Part shown: positions 1 through 8,986 of the stretch, piece by piece
Numbering within the stretch: position 1 is the stretch's first letter
How the letters are laid out: each line of letters begins with the position of its first letter
Assembly (NCBI GenBank): GCA_002477275.1
Contig: DLOU01000068.1
Coordinates: 14,966 to 31,380 of the forward strand
DNA from: Caryophanales bacterium UBA7476
GTDB taxonomy: Bacteria; Bacillota_I; Bacilli_A; RF39; UBA660
DNA: 16,415 bases
Reading direction: 5' to 3'
Made by a program: the position numbers and the translations under genes
The notes under the pieces: model-generated
The model's database searches: none
Seen by the model: the letters and a program-made list of their open reading frames with translations, nothing else
Told to the model about the DNA's origin: nothing

Positions 1-1
1 A

Positions 2-3000
2 GAAATATATTGTGCAGGGTTTGACGGTTATTCAGATAAAGAAGATAATTATTATGTATTCTCTGATCATGTAACTGAAAGAAATACTCAAAGGTTTTAT
101 TTAATTAAAAATCCTAATAGAGCAGTTGCCAAAACTGAAACTGATGGAACACTTTATTATTACAATTTACAAGATGCTATTAATGCAGTTCAACAAAATA
201 AGAGAATGTTTACTCTTAGTGATGATGATTATGTTATTTATGCATTAAGAGAATTTGAAGCTGCTTATGAACTAAAAGTAGCATCAGATTCTAGAGTAGT
301 ATTTGATATTATAGGTAATGATGTTTCAACTGGAGCTAAGATAACTAATAATGGGTATTTTAAAATAATTAATACATCAGATATGACTGCTAGATTAAAA
401 TCTTCTGTTTCTATTGAAAATAATAATGAATTGGTACTTGATTCAATGCAAATAGTTTCTACTACTGATTCAAATACTATTGAAAATAAGGCAAAACTTG
501 TACTTCGTAATTCATCTGTACAAAGTAGAGCTGGTTATGCAGTTAATAATAGTGAAAATGGAGTTATAGATTCTGATAGTTCATCTATACTTACATCTTT
601 AAGTTCATATGGACTTCATAATACAGGTAATAATTTTGAAATAAACAATGGTAATGTTTATGGATTCTTTAATGAAGGAAAGGCAACTTTAATTGAAAGA
701 GTAAAAATCTATAATGGTTCAAATGTTTATGGTATTAAAAATTCTGGAACTATTAATATGAATGGTGGAGAAGTTATTGGTGATAGTAATGATTCACTAA
801 TTTATAATACAGGAACATTTAATTTGAATAGTGGAAGTATTAGTGGAACTTCAACAGGACAACTAATCTATAATTTTGGTACTGTTAATGTTAATGGAGG
901 AACTATTACTTCTCCTAGTATTGCTATTAGAGATGGTAAATTAAACACTAATACAGCAAGTGATACAGTTATTTATACTCCAAGAGTAAATGTTAATGGA
1001 GGAGAAATAATTGCTAATCTAAATGCAATAGAAAGTTTAAATGTTAATATTAAAAATGGTACTATAGAAAGTTTAGAAAAAATAGCTGTTTCATCAGAAA
1101 ATTCTACTGCAATATATTATGTTTATAGCAATGGTTATAAATATGTTAAGTATATTGGAAAAGTAAATATGAGTGGAGGAAGTGTAAAAGGAAAAACTTA
1201 TGGTATTTATACCAATGAATTAAATATGAGTGGAGGAACTATTAATTCCGAAGATATAGGTACTGAACAATTTACTTATAAGTATAATAATAATTCATCT
1301 GTTGTTATTAATAGTAAAACAGAAATATTTGGTGGAACTATTAATTCTATTAATAGTGGAGTCGTAACAGAACATTTAAATATGTCTGATGGTAATATTA
1401 ATAGTACTACTGGTGTTGGTATCTTATCTAAAGAAGAAGGAACAATTATTGGTGGAGTAGTAGAAGGAAAAACTTATGGAGTTTATAATAGTGGAGTTTT
1501 AAATATTGGAAGTAATGATCAAAGTATAATTGTTACAAGTCCTGTACTAATTGGAGAACTATATGGAGTTTATATTGAAGGAACTGAAACTAACTTTTAT
1601 GATGGTTCATTAAAAGGTCAAACGGATGGATATTATGGCACTATTACTGCTACTCCAAATGGAGCTGTTATATTTGAAAAAGAAGAAACTATAGATGAAA
1701 ATGTTTATCAAGTTGATTATATAGCTTACTATAAGAACTGGCTTAAAGTTGGAAATAAAGAATTTTACAGTATTGATTTAGCAAGTAAAGAGATAGAAAG
1801 TGAAGGAACTATAACAGTAATTGATGATGCAGAAATAACTTTCTATGAACATTTCTTAGATGAAAATAAAAATAAAAGTATTACATTTGATTTAAATGGT
1901 CATGTTGTTAAAACTACTCAATCAATTATAAATGAATCTAATTTAACAATAGTTGATTCAGTAGGCACAGGTAAGATTATATCTAATAGAATTTCTGGAT
2001 TAGTTAACTCTTCTAATATGACTATTTCAAGTGGAACATTTGTAAGTGAAAGTAGTTTACCTTCTATAGAAAATAGAGGAGAATTAACAATAGAAAATGC
2101 AAACGTAAGTGGTTTAAATACTGCGGTTTATAACTATAATAAACTTACTATTAATAATATTAATATTACTAATTCTAATGTTGGTATCTTAAATAGTTAT
2201 GAATCTTCTAAATTAATCGGACTTCTTACTATAAATGGTGGAGTTATTAGTGCTACTGATAAAGCGGTAAGTTTATCAAAAAGTGGAAATAAAGTTACTA
2301 TTAATGGAGGAACTATTACTGGAGTTAATTCTGCAATTACAGGAGATTATGGTGTAATTGAAATTAATGATGGAACTATTAGTTCAACAGATAGTTATGC
2401 AATTCATTCTACTTACAATACTATAACTGTAAATGGTGGAAGTGTTACATCAACTAATTCTTATGGAGTAGATTCTCATTATAATTTTGTTATGAACGGT
2501 GGATTAGTTCAAGGAACAATTGGGTTAAATGCACAAAGATATACTGATAATTACACTATATATACAATCAATAATGGTCATATAATTGGTACAGAAGCTG
2601 AAGGTATTAATGCTAGTGGTAATAATACAACTAATAGTTATATTTATGGCGGAGTAATTGAAGGGAAAACTGATGGTGTTCATACAACTAGTCGTGTTCA
2701 AATAGGTCGCGATGATGGAACTATAGTTGTTGATAAGCCTGAACTTATTGGACATACTACTTATGGACTTGTAACTGAAACTTATGCAGCATTCTATGAT
2801 GGAACATTAAAAGGAAAAGTTGATGGTTATAATGGATTAATAAGTATAATTCCAGATGCTTCTTTGATAAAAGATGATTATGAATATATAAATAAATTAG
2901 AATATCAAACTGATTACTTAGTAACTAAAGGTAATTTCGTAAAAGTTGGGAATACAGAATATAACTCTATTAATAAAGCTTATAATGCTATCAGTGGTGA

Positions 3001-6000
3001 TGAGGGAACTATTGAAGTTATAAGTGATGCATATATTGATTTTGCTCAGAGTATTCCAAGTGGAAAAAAAGTTACATTAAATTTAAATGGTCATAATTTA
3101 ATAATGACTCAACCACTTAATGTAAAAGGAAATGCTGTAATTGTTGATACTGTTGGTAATGGAGGAATAAACAACTTAAGAGATAATGCTATTTTAAATA
3201 GTGGTACTCTTGTAATTGAAGCAGGCAATTATAATTCAGAAAAAGTTGAAACTATTAGAAATACAGGTAATCTTACAATTAATAATGCTAGTATAACTTC
3301 TCCAATTAGTTATGCACTAAATAATAGTGGTACTTCAGTGATTAATGGAGGAAATCTTCAATCAGATAAAGCTGCAGGTATTTATACAACAAATAATTTA
3401 ACTGTAAATGGTGGAACAATTCTTGCAAAAGAATCATACGGAATTCATGAGTATTCTGGAACCACAACTATAAATGGTGGAACTGTTACTTCTGAAAAAA
3501 CTTATGGAGTAATAGTTTCAACTTATTACTATTCAACATGTACATTTAACATGAATGGTGGAGAAGTAACTGGAAAAACATATGGTATTTATAATAATTA
3601 TGAAAACTATAATACTATTAACATTAATGGTGGAAAAATAATTGGACAAGATAATTCTGGACTTTATACTACATGTAAAACTAACTTATTAGGTGGAGAA
3701 TTTATCGGCGAAAAATATGGAGTTTATACAACCGGTTCTTCTACAACTACTAAAATAGGTGAAAATGATGGAACTATTAATATTGATGCATCTATTATTA
3801 AAGGTGAATTATATGGACTTTATATTAATGCTGGAACTGTTAATTTCTATGATGGTATATTAAAGGGAATTACAGGAAGGTATTATGGAACAATTACTAA
3901 TATTGCTAGTCATGCACAAATCTTTGAGGATGAAGAAGTAGAAGATAGAAAGAATTATTTAACAGCTTATTTGGTTACTGAGACAGAAGTAGCACTTAAT
4001 GTTCAAACTGAAGAAGTATATGGTAATTTACAAACTGCAATATCTGAAGCAAAAGAAAATGAGACTATTAAACTTCTTACAAATTTACCACTTTACTATG
4101 AAATAAGTGCTAATAATAAATCAAATGTAACACTTGATTTAAATGGAAAGACAATTTCAACTAATAAAAAAATAACTACTAGTGTACCATTTAATATAAT
4201 TAACTCAAGTGATGATGAAGCTGTTATTAAAACTTCAAGTAATATACATTTAATAACTAATAATAGTGATCTTAATATTACAAATGTAACATTAAAAAAC
4301 TCAAGTAATAACTCAAATTATTATACAGTATATAATACTAGTAATTTAGTTCTTAACAATGTAAAAGTAGATAGTGGATATGGTATTTCAAGTATTAATA
4401 ATTTAACAATTAATAATTCTAATATTAAAGCATCATATACATCTATTAATAATAGTGGAACATTAAATATTACCGATGGAACTTATACTGGTAATTCTTA
4501 TAGTTTATATTCTAATTCTGCTAAGACTATTAATATTAGTGGTGCAACCTTAACAGGAACATACTATAATGCTGGAACAAGCACATCTATATTTGAAAAT
4601 GGTGTTATAAAAGGATATGTTCAAAATAATTCTGGTGCTATAAATATAAATAATTCTGCTATTAATAGTGGAAAGATATCTAATTCTGGTGTCTTAGAAC
4701 TTGATAATGTTGAGTATGATGTAACAATTGGGAATGGTTCTTCAACTTCACCTGATGTTGCAGTCACTAATTCTAATTCTTTAACAATTACTAATTCTAG
4801 ATTTAGAATTAATACAGAAAAAACAAACGGAAATTCACTTGCTATTTCAAATTCAGGAACACTTAATATTAATAATAGTTCTAATATTGGAATAGGAATT
4901 GCTACTAATACTAGTTATGAAACAAGAGGTATTTTAAATACTGGAACTACAAATATAGATAGTTCAAGTCTTTATGTATTAGGTGGAACCACATCATATG
5001 GTGTTTATATTAATGGTGATAATGCTAAAGTAACAATTCTTTCAGGAAGAATTGATGTTCAAAAAGCTTCTACTGCATATGGTGTATATGCAAATAAAGG
5101 TACATTTGAAATGGGACATTATGAAGGAACTGGACATGAAACAGCAGTGGTTTCAACAACAGATCCAATTGTATACGTTCAAGGAAATTCTAGGGGAATT
5201 GGTGTTAAGAAAACTAATGGATCATTTAATTTCTACGATGGAATTATTAGAGCATCTAAATTTGCAAAACCAGAAACAACAACTAATGTTGAGTATCAAT
5301 ATGAAGTAACTACTTACGTTGATGAAAATACTGGATTTGAATATGCAATGCTTGAGTGGATGAGAGATGATTATCAAGGAGATACAGTCGCTCTTCTTAA
5401 TGGAGTTTACTATAAGACAGTACAAGAAGCTATAGATAAAGCTGAGAGTGGAGATCAAATTAGATTATTGAAGTCTGTGTCTGAAGATTTAACAGTACCT
5501 CTTAATAAGAATGTAGGAATTAACCTAAATAAACATAGTATTACTACAAGTATTATTAATAGTGGAACACTAAGTGTTTATAATGGTTCACTTCAAAGTT
5601 TTGATAAGACTACAATAATTAATTATGGAACATTCATTATGGGTGAAGATGATGGTAAAGTTTCGAGTGCTAATATAAGAGTTATTAGTGAAACTACAAC
5701 TATTAAAAATACAGGAACATTAATTGTTTATGATGGTTATGTTGAAGGTGAAAAAGCTATAGAAGGTGAAGTAACTAGAGTAGCTAATTTTGCAAGAATT
5801 AGAACTGAACAAGATGTTCAAAGTGAAAAGAAATATATTCAATCATTATCAGAAGAAGCAATTAAAGCTAAAGAAACTGATTTAATTCTTACAATAGATC
5901 CAGCATCAGGATATTATGAAGGAAGTAAAGAGGTTCAAGAAATTTATTTATTATATCAAGATACTTATATATTAAAAACACCTACTAAGAATGGTTGCAC

Positions 6001-8629
6001 ATTCCTTGGATGGGATATAAGTGTACCTGAGGCATATGATAATGGTGTAATTACAATTGATTTACAAGATGTAACTGTTAGGGCTAAATGGGAAGTATCA
6101 GAAGATGCTGTTGCTAGTATTGGAGAAGACTATTTCACATCATTACAACAAGCACTTGATGCAGCAGAAGATGGAGATACAGTTTACTTATTTAAAGATG
6201 TTACAGAAAATGTTACTAATAGAAAGAAAGTAACTATTGATTTGGGTGGTAAGAAAGTAACAGGAGCATTCGTAAATCAAGGTGAATTAAAACTTATTAA
6301 TGGTACAATTGAAAATACGAATGGTATTGGTCTTGAAAATAAAAAATCACTTACTCTTGGAGAAAATGATGGAGAAATAGATGAAGAAAATGTTATCATT
6401 ATTGGTACAACAATTGGACTTCAACAAGATGGTAGATTTAATTTCTATGATGGTTATATAGAAGGTGATGTAGCATTAAATGGTAAAGTTGATGCAGTTC
6501 CTAAAGGATACTTCTTATATAATGATCATAACAGTGTTAAGGATTGCCAAAAGGTTTATCTAATTGGTAATCCTGAAAATGCTGTTGCTGTAACACAAGA
6601 TGGTGGAACTCAGTATTTCTTCAATTTACAAGATGCAATTGATACAGCAACTCTAACTGGAAATGAAATTTATATTACAAGAAGTTTTGAAGCGCCTTAT
6701 GCTTTAAATGTTAAAGAAGGCGCTGACATAACTATTAATATGAGTGGATATAGTGTTAGTACAGGTAATACAATTACTAACAGAGGTAAACTTAAGATAT
6801 ATGATTCAAGCGAAGAAACTACTAGTTTAATGACTAATGCTAGAACTATAACAAATAGTGGAGAATTAATCATTGATAAAGTAGATATTACTGAAAATAA
6901 TTCAAGTAATGTTGCAATAACTAATACTGGAAAATTAAATATATCAAATACAACAATTAAATCTACTAATGGATATACAATTAATACATCTGGAGCAGGT
7001 GATCTACAAGTAGGAGAAAATACTACTCTTACTGCTACAGGTAATTATGCAATTTATAATAATCAAACTAAACCACTTGAAATAAATACAGGTATAATTA
7101 GTGGTATAAACAACTTAAAAGAATTAACTATTGGTGGAGATATTGAGGTTAAAGTAACAGGAAGATATGCCATTAATTTAACAACAGCAAATGCTAAATT
7201 TACTATGAATAATGGATTGTTACAATCTAATTCATATGTAATTTACATGTATGGCTCTAATGTCCAAGTAACAATTAATGATGGATATATTAAAGAAACT
7301 GGTTCAAGTTATACAATTTATGATGGTTATAATACATCATCAGAAAGTTATCGATCATATGTGACAATAAATGGAGGAGTGATTGATGGTAATTACTATG
7401 GAATTTATGTCTATATGAATACATTCACAATGAATGGTGGAGAAATTAGAAATACATATCCAAGTTCAGGAAGTCAAAATAGCTATTATGCATTATATTG
7501 TGGTAGTTATTCAATTTGCTCTATAAATGAAGGTTCTAAAATTACATCTTATAATACATCAGCTATATATAAAGAATCTAGTAGTAAAAATTTAACTATT
7601 GATGGTGCAGAAATAACAACTAATGCTTCAAATGGATATGGTGTATTTATTAGAGGTGGAAACACAACTATAAATAATACAAAAATAGATACACCAGGAA
7701 CATCTTCGTATGGAATATATGTTGATACATCGTGCACAACTAGAACTGTAACTTTAAATAATAATAGGATTATTTCTGGTAATATTGGTATTTATTTAAA
7801 TAGTTGTAATGATAGTAGGTATACAACAACACTTAACGTTAATAGTGGTTATATATATGGAGATACATATGGTATTAGACAAGAATCAGTTTATTCTACA
7901 CTAAATATTGGTAATCCTGAAAGTGATTCAACAACAGATCCGTATATTAAAGGTAAACTTTATGGTGTATATAAAATATCTGGTACAACTAATTTCTATA
8001 GTGGAAGACTTTCTGGTCTAACTAATGGATATAACAATGATAGTAGTAGTAATAAAAATGAAATTGATAATGTAACAAATAAGAAGGAAATTACAAGTAC
8101 AACTGAAGCAGATAGTGTAGCTTCTAAAGCAAATACACATTCTATAACTGATTTTTCTTCAGTAGCAACACCTCAAACAGCTAAAGCTGGAAATGGATTT
8201 GCAAGAATAACATATATTGATGAAGAAGGAATATGTGGTATTACTGAAACAGACTTTAACTATACTGAAAGAGAACAATCATTCTTAGTTCCATGCTCTG
8301 GTAAATATAAACTAGAAGTTTGGGGAGCACAAGGTGGTTCTGTAAACGATTCATATCCAGGTGGATATGGAGGATACTCTAAAGGTGAAATTACATTAAC
8401 TGAAAATGAAGTTTTATATGTTAATGTTGGTGGAGCTGGAACTAGTATTAAAGAACAAAATAAGGAAGCTAAAGGTGGATATAATGGTGGTGGAAATGCC
8501 ATAACTAGATCAAACTCTTATACAGTTTCATCTGGTGGAGGAGCAACTCATATCGCCAAAACTTCAGGACTTTTATCAACACTTGAAAACAATAAAGATT
8601 CAATACTTATTGTTGCTGGTGGAGGTTGA
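2..8629 (+). CDS. Giant beta-helix repeat protein, segment 1 (5'-partial; ends at premature TGA)
   Basis: The visible 2,875-residue open stretch holds superunits A to G and most of the first half of glycine-rich domain 1. The ATG at 206 is not a credible start: the 68 codons before it are open and match the later linker 'YLIGNPENAVAV…NLQDAID' (as 'YLIKNPNRAVAK…NLQDAIN'), and no good ribosome binding site precedes it. Units A-D are long beta-helix blocks. Units E and F are short and flank InlB repeat 1 (5879-6094). Unit G runs into 'CSGKYKLEVWGAQGG' near 8300. The segment stops inside the conserved 'IVAGGGGG' stretch of the glycine-rich domain, and coding homology continues beyond the TGA in the same frame. 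If translation really ends here, the product is a truncated but still huge helix protein with a broken last domain. Confidence 0.85.
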   Translation, partial: EIYCAGFDGYSDKEDNYYVFSDHVTERNTQRFYLIKNPNRAVAKTETDGTLYYYNLQDAINAVQQNKRMFTLSDDDYVIYALREFEAAYELKVASDSRVVFDIIGNDVSTGAKITNNGYFKIINTSDMTARLKSSVSIENNNELVLDSMQIVSTTDSNTIENKAKLVLRNSSVQSRAGYAVNNSENGVIDSDSSSILTSLSSYGLHNTGNNFEINNGNVYGFFNEGKATLIERVKIYNGSNVYGIKNSGTINMNGGEVIGDSNDSLIYNTGTFNLNSGSISGTSTGQLIYNFGTVNVNGGTITSPSIAIRDGKLNTNTASDTVIYTPRVNVNGGEIIANLNAIESLNVNIKNGTIESLEKIAVSSENSTAIYYVYSNGYKYVKYIGKVNMSGGSVKGKTYGIYTNELNMSGGTINSEDIGTEQFTYKYNNNSSVVINSKTEIFGGTINSINSGVVTEHLNMSDGNINSTTGVGILSKEEGTIIGGVVEGKTYGVYNSGVLNIGSNDQSIIVTSPVLIGELYGVYIEGTETNFYDGSLKGQTDGYYGTITATPNGAVIFEKEETIDENVYQVDYIAYYKNWLKVGNKEFYSIDLASKEIESEGTITVIDDAEITFYEHFLDENKNKSITFDLNGHVVKTTQSIINESNLTIVDSVGTGKIISNRISGLVNSSNMTISSGTFVSESSLPSIENRGELTIENANVSGLNTAVYNYNKLTINNINITNSNVGILNSYESSKLIGLLTINGGVISATDKAVSLSKSGNKVTINGGTITGVNSAITGDYGVIEINDGTISSTDSYAIHSTYNTITVNGGSVTSTNSYGVDSHYNFVMNGGLVQGTIGLNAQRYTDNYTIYTINNGHIIGTEAEGINASGNNTTNSYIYGGVIEGKTDGVHTTSRVQIGRDDGTIVVDKPELIGHTTYGLVTETYAAFYDGTLKGKVDGYNGLISIIPDASLIKDDYEYINKLEYQTDYLVTKGNFVKVGNTEYNSINKAYNAISGDEGTIEVISDAYIDFAQSIPSGKKVTLNLNGHNLIMTQPLNVKGNAVIVDTVGNGGINNLRDNAILNSGTLVIEAGNYNSEKVETIRNTGNLTINNASITSPISYALNNSGTSVINGGNLQSDKAAGIYTTNNLTVNGGTILAKESYGIHEYSGTTTINGGTVTSEKTYGVIVSTYYYSTCTFNMNGGEVTGKTYGIYNNYENYNTININGGKIIGQDNSGLYTTCKTNLLGGEFIGEKYGVYTTGSSTTTKIGENDGTINIDASIIKGELYGLYINAGTVNFYDGILKGITGRYYGTITNIASHAQIFEDEEVEDRKNYLTAYLVTETEVALNVQTEEVYGNLQTAISEAKENETIKLLTNLPLYYEISANNKSNVTLDLNGKTISTNKKITTSVPFNIINSSDDEAVIKTSSNIHLITNNSDLNITNVTLKNSSNNSNYYTVYNTSNLVLNNVKVDSGYGISSINNLTINNSNIKASYTSINNSGTLNITDGTYTGNSYSLYSNSAKTINISGATLTGTYYNAGTSTSIFENGVIKGYVQNNSGAININNSAINSGKISNSGVLELDNVEYDVTIGNGSSTSPDVAVTNSNSLTITNSRFRINTEKTNGNSLAISNSGTLNINNSSNIGIGIATNTSYETRGILNTGTTNIDSSSLYVLGGTTSYGVYINGDNAKVTILSGRIDVQKASTAYGVYANKGTFEMGHYEGTGHETAVVSTTDPIVYVQGNSRGIGVKKTNGSFNFYDGIIRASKFAKPETTTNVEYQYEVTTYVDENTGFEYAMLEWMRDDYQGDTVALLNGVYYKTVQEAIDKAESGDQIRLLKSVSEDLTVPLNKNVGINLNKHSITTSIINSGTLSVYNGSLQSFDKTTIINYGTFIMGEDDGKVSSANIRVISETTTIKNTGTLIVYDGYVEGEKAIEGEVTRVANFARIRTEQDVQSEKKYIQSLSEEAIKAKETDLILTIDPASGYYEGSKEVQEIYLLYQDTYILKTPTKNGCTFLGWDISVPEAYDNGVITIDLQDVTVRAKWEVSEDAVASIGEDYFTSLQQALDAAEDGDTVYLFKDVTENVTNRKKVTIDLGGKKVTGAFVNQGELKLINGTIENTNGIGLENKKSLTLGENDGEIDEENVIIIGTTIGLQQDGRFNFYDGYIEGDVALNGKVDAVPKGYFLYNDHNSVKDCQKVYLIGNPENAVAVTQDGGTQYFFNLQDAIDTATLTGNEIYITRSFEAPYALNVKEGADITINMSGYSVSTGNTITNRGKLKIYDSSEETTSLMTNARTITNSGELIIDKVDITENNSSNVAITNTGKLNISNTTIKSTNGYTINTSGAGDLQVGENTTLTATGNYAIYNNQTKPLEINTGIISGINNLKELTIGGDIEVKVTGRYAINLTTANAKFTMNNGLLQSNSYVIYMYGSNVQVTINDGYIKETGSSYTIYDGYNTSSESYRSYVTINGGVIDGNYYGIYVYMNTFTMNGGEIRNTYPSSGSQNSYYALYCGSYSICSINEGSKITSYNTSAIYKESSSKNLTIDGAEITTNASNGYGVFIRGGNTTINNTKIDTPGTSSYGIYVDTSCTTRTVTLNNNRIISGNIGIYLNSCNDSRYTTTLNVNSGYIYGDTYGIRQESVYSTLNIGNPESDSTTDPYIKGKLYGVYKISGTTNFYSGRLSGLTNGYNNDSSSNKNEIDNVTNKKEITSTTEADSVASKANTHSITDFSSVATPQTAKAGNGFARITYIDEEGICGITETDFNYTEREQSFLVPCSGKYKLEVWGAQGGSVNDSYPGGYGGYSKGEITLTENEVLYVNVGGAGTSIKEQNKEAKGGYNGGGNAITRSNSYTVSSGGGATHIAKTSGLLSTLENNKDSILIVAGGG
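5879..6094 (+). other. InlB/Listeria-Bacteroides-type B repeat 1
   Basis: About 72 residues at the end of unit E carry the pattern of this family: an opening strand 'LTIDPASGYYEGSK', 'YILKTPTKNG' in place of the usual 'Y.LP.PTK.G', the signature 'TFLGWDIS', and a closing 'VTVRAKWE'. Such repeats are known from internalin B and many Bacillota surface proteins, where they form small beta-grasp-like folds, often as stalk or spacer elements. One oddity is a cysteine directly before 'TFLGW', where an aromatic residue is usual. It lies between the two short helix units E and F. Confidence 0.8.
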
Positions 8630-8986
8630 GGTACACAATATTACAATGGATACTATACAAAAGGTGGATCTGGTGGTGGATATCAAGGAGCTAGAGGAAC
8701 TTATTATAATGCATCTTCTAATGCTTCTTATAATACTATTGGTGGTTCACAAGAAAGACCTGGTTATTATTTATATGACAATAGATATGGTGTGGGCTCA
8801 TTTGGTCAAGGTGCATCAATAGATGAGTCAACCATTCCATCTTCTACTGGTTATTATGGATCTGGTGGAGGTGGAGGTTACTATGGAGGAGGAGCTCCAT
8901 ATTCTACCTCATATTCAGGAGGAGCCGGCGGTTCTGGTTATACAGAAAATAGTCTTCTATCAAATACAGAAATGTATGGATATAAT
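8234..8986 (+). other. Glycine-rich (ALK-type) domain 1, interrupted by a TGA
   Basis: The order of motifs fits the glycine-rich family also found next to the kinase receptor ALK: 'QSFLVPCSGKYKLEVWGAQGG', a 'GGYGGYSKGEITL' segment, 'YVNVGGAG', 'GGYNGGGN', 'SGGGATHIA', 'SILIVAGGG', glycine runs, 'GGGGYYGGG' and 'GGSGYT'. The tryptophan of the usual 'GWYGGG' motif is Tyr here. A cysteine pair (residues 20 apart, 'ICG…VPC') could form a disulfide in an exported protein. The TGA at 8627-8629 replaces a glycine of the 'VAGGGGG' motif. The closing 'MYGYN' is shared with domain 3. Confidence 0.8.
8627..8629 (+). other. Premature TGA at a conserved glycine
   Basis: The stop interrupts 'SILIVAGGG[stop]GTQYYNG'. 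The matching place in glycine-rich domain 3 reads 'SVLIVAGGGGGAST', so a GGA glycine codon changed to TGA by one G-to-T substitution is the simplest explanation. Both sides stay in the same frame. Confidence 0.85.

Noticed and set aside
206..208. ATG 206 as the start of the giant protein
   Set aside because: The frame is open upstream to base 2 and those codons match an internal repeat linker. There is no clear ribosome binding site.
2525..2755. Minus-strand open frames (also at 5222-5458, 7549-7737, 8260-8502, 12468-12671)
   Set aside because: They mirror the repetitive sense-strand codons, have no ribosome binding sites and no recognisable domains.
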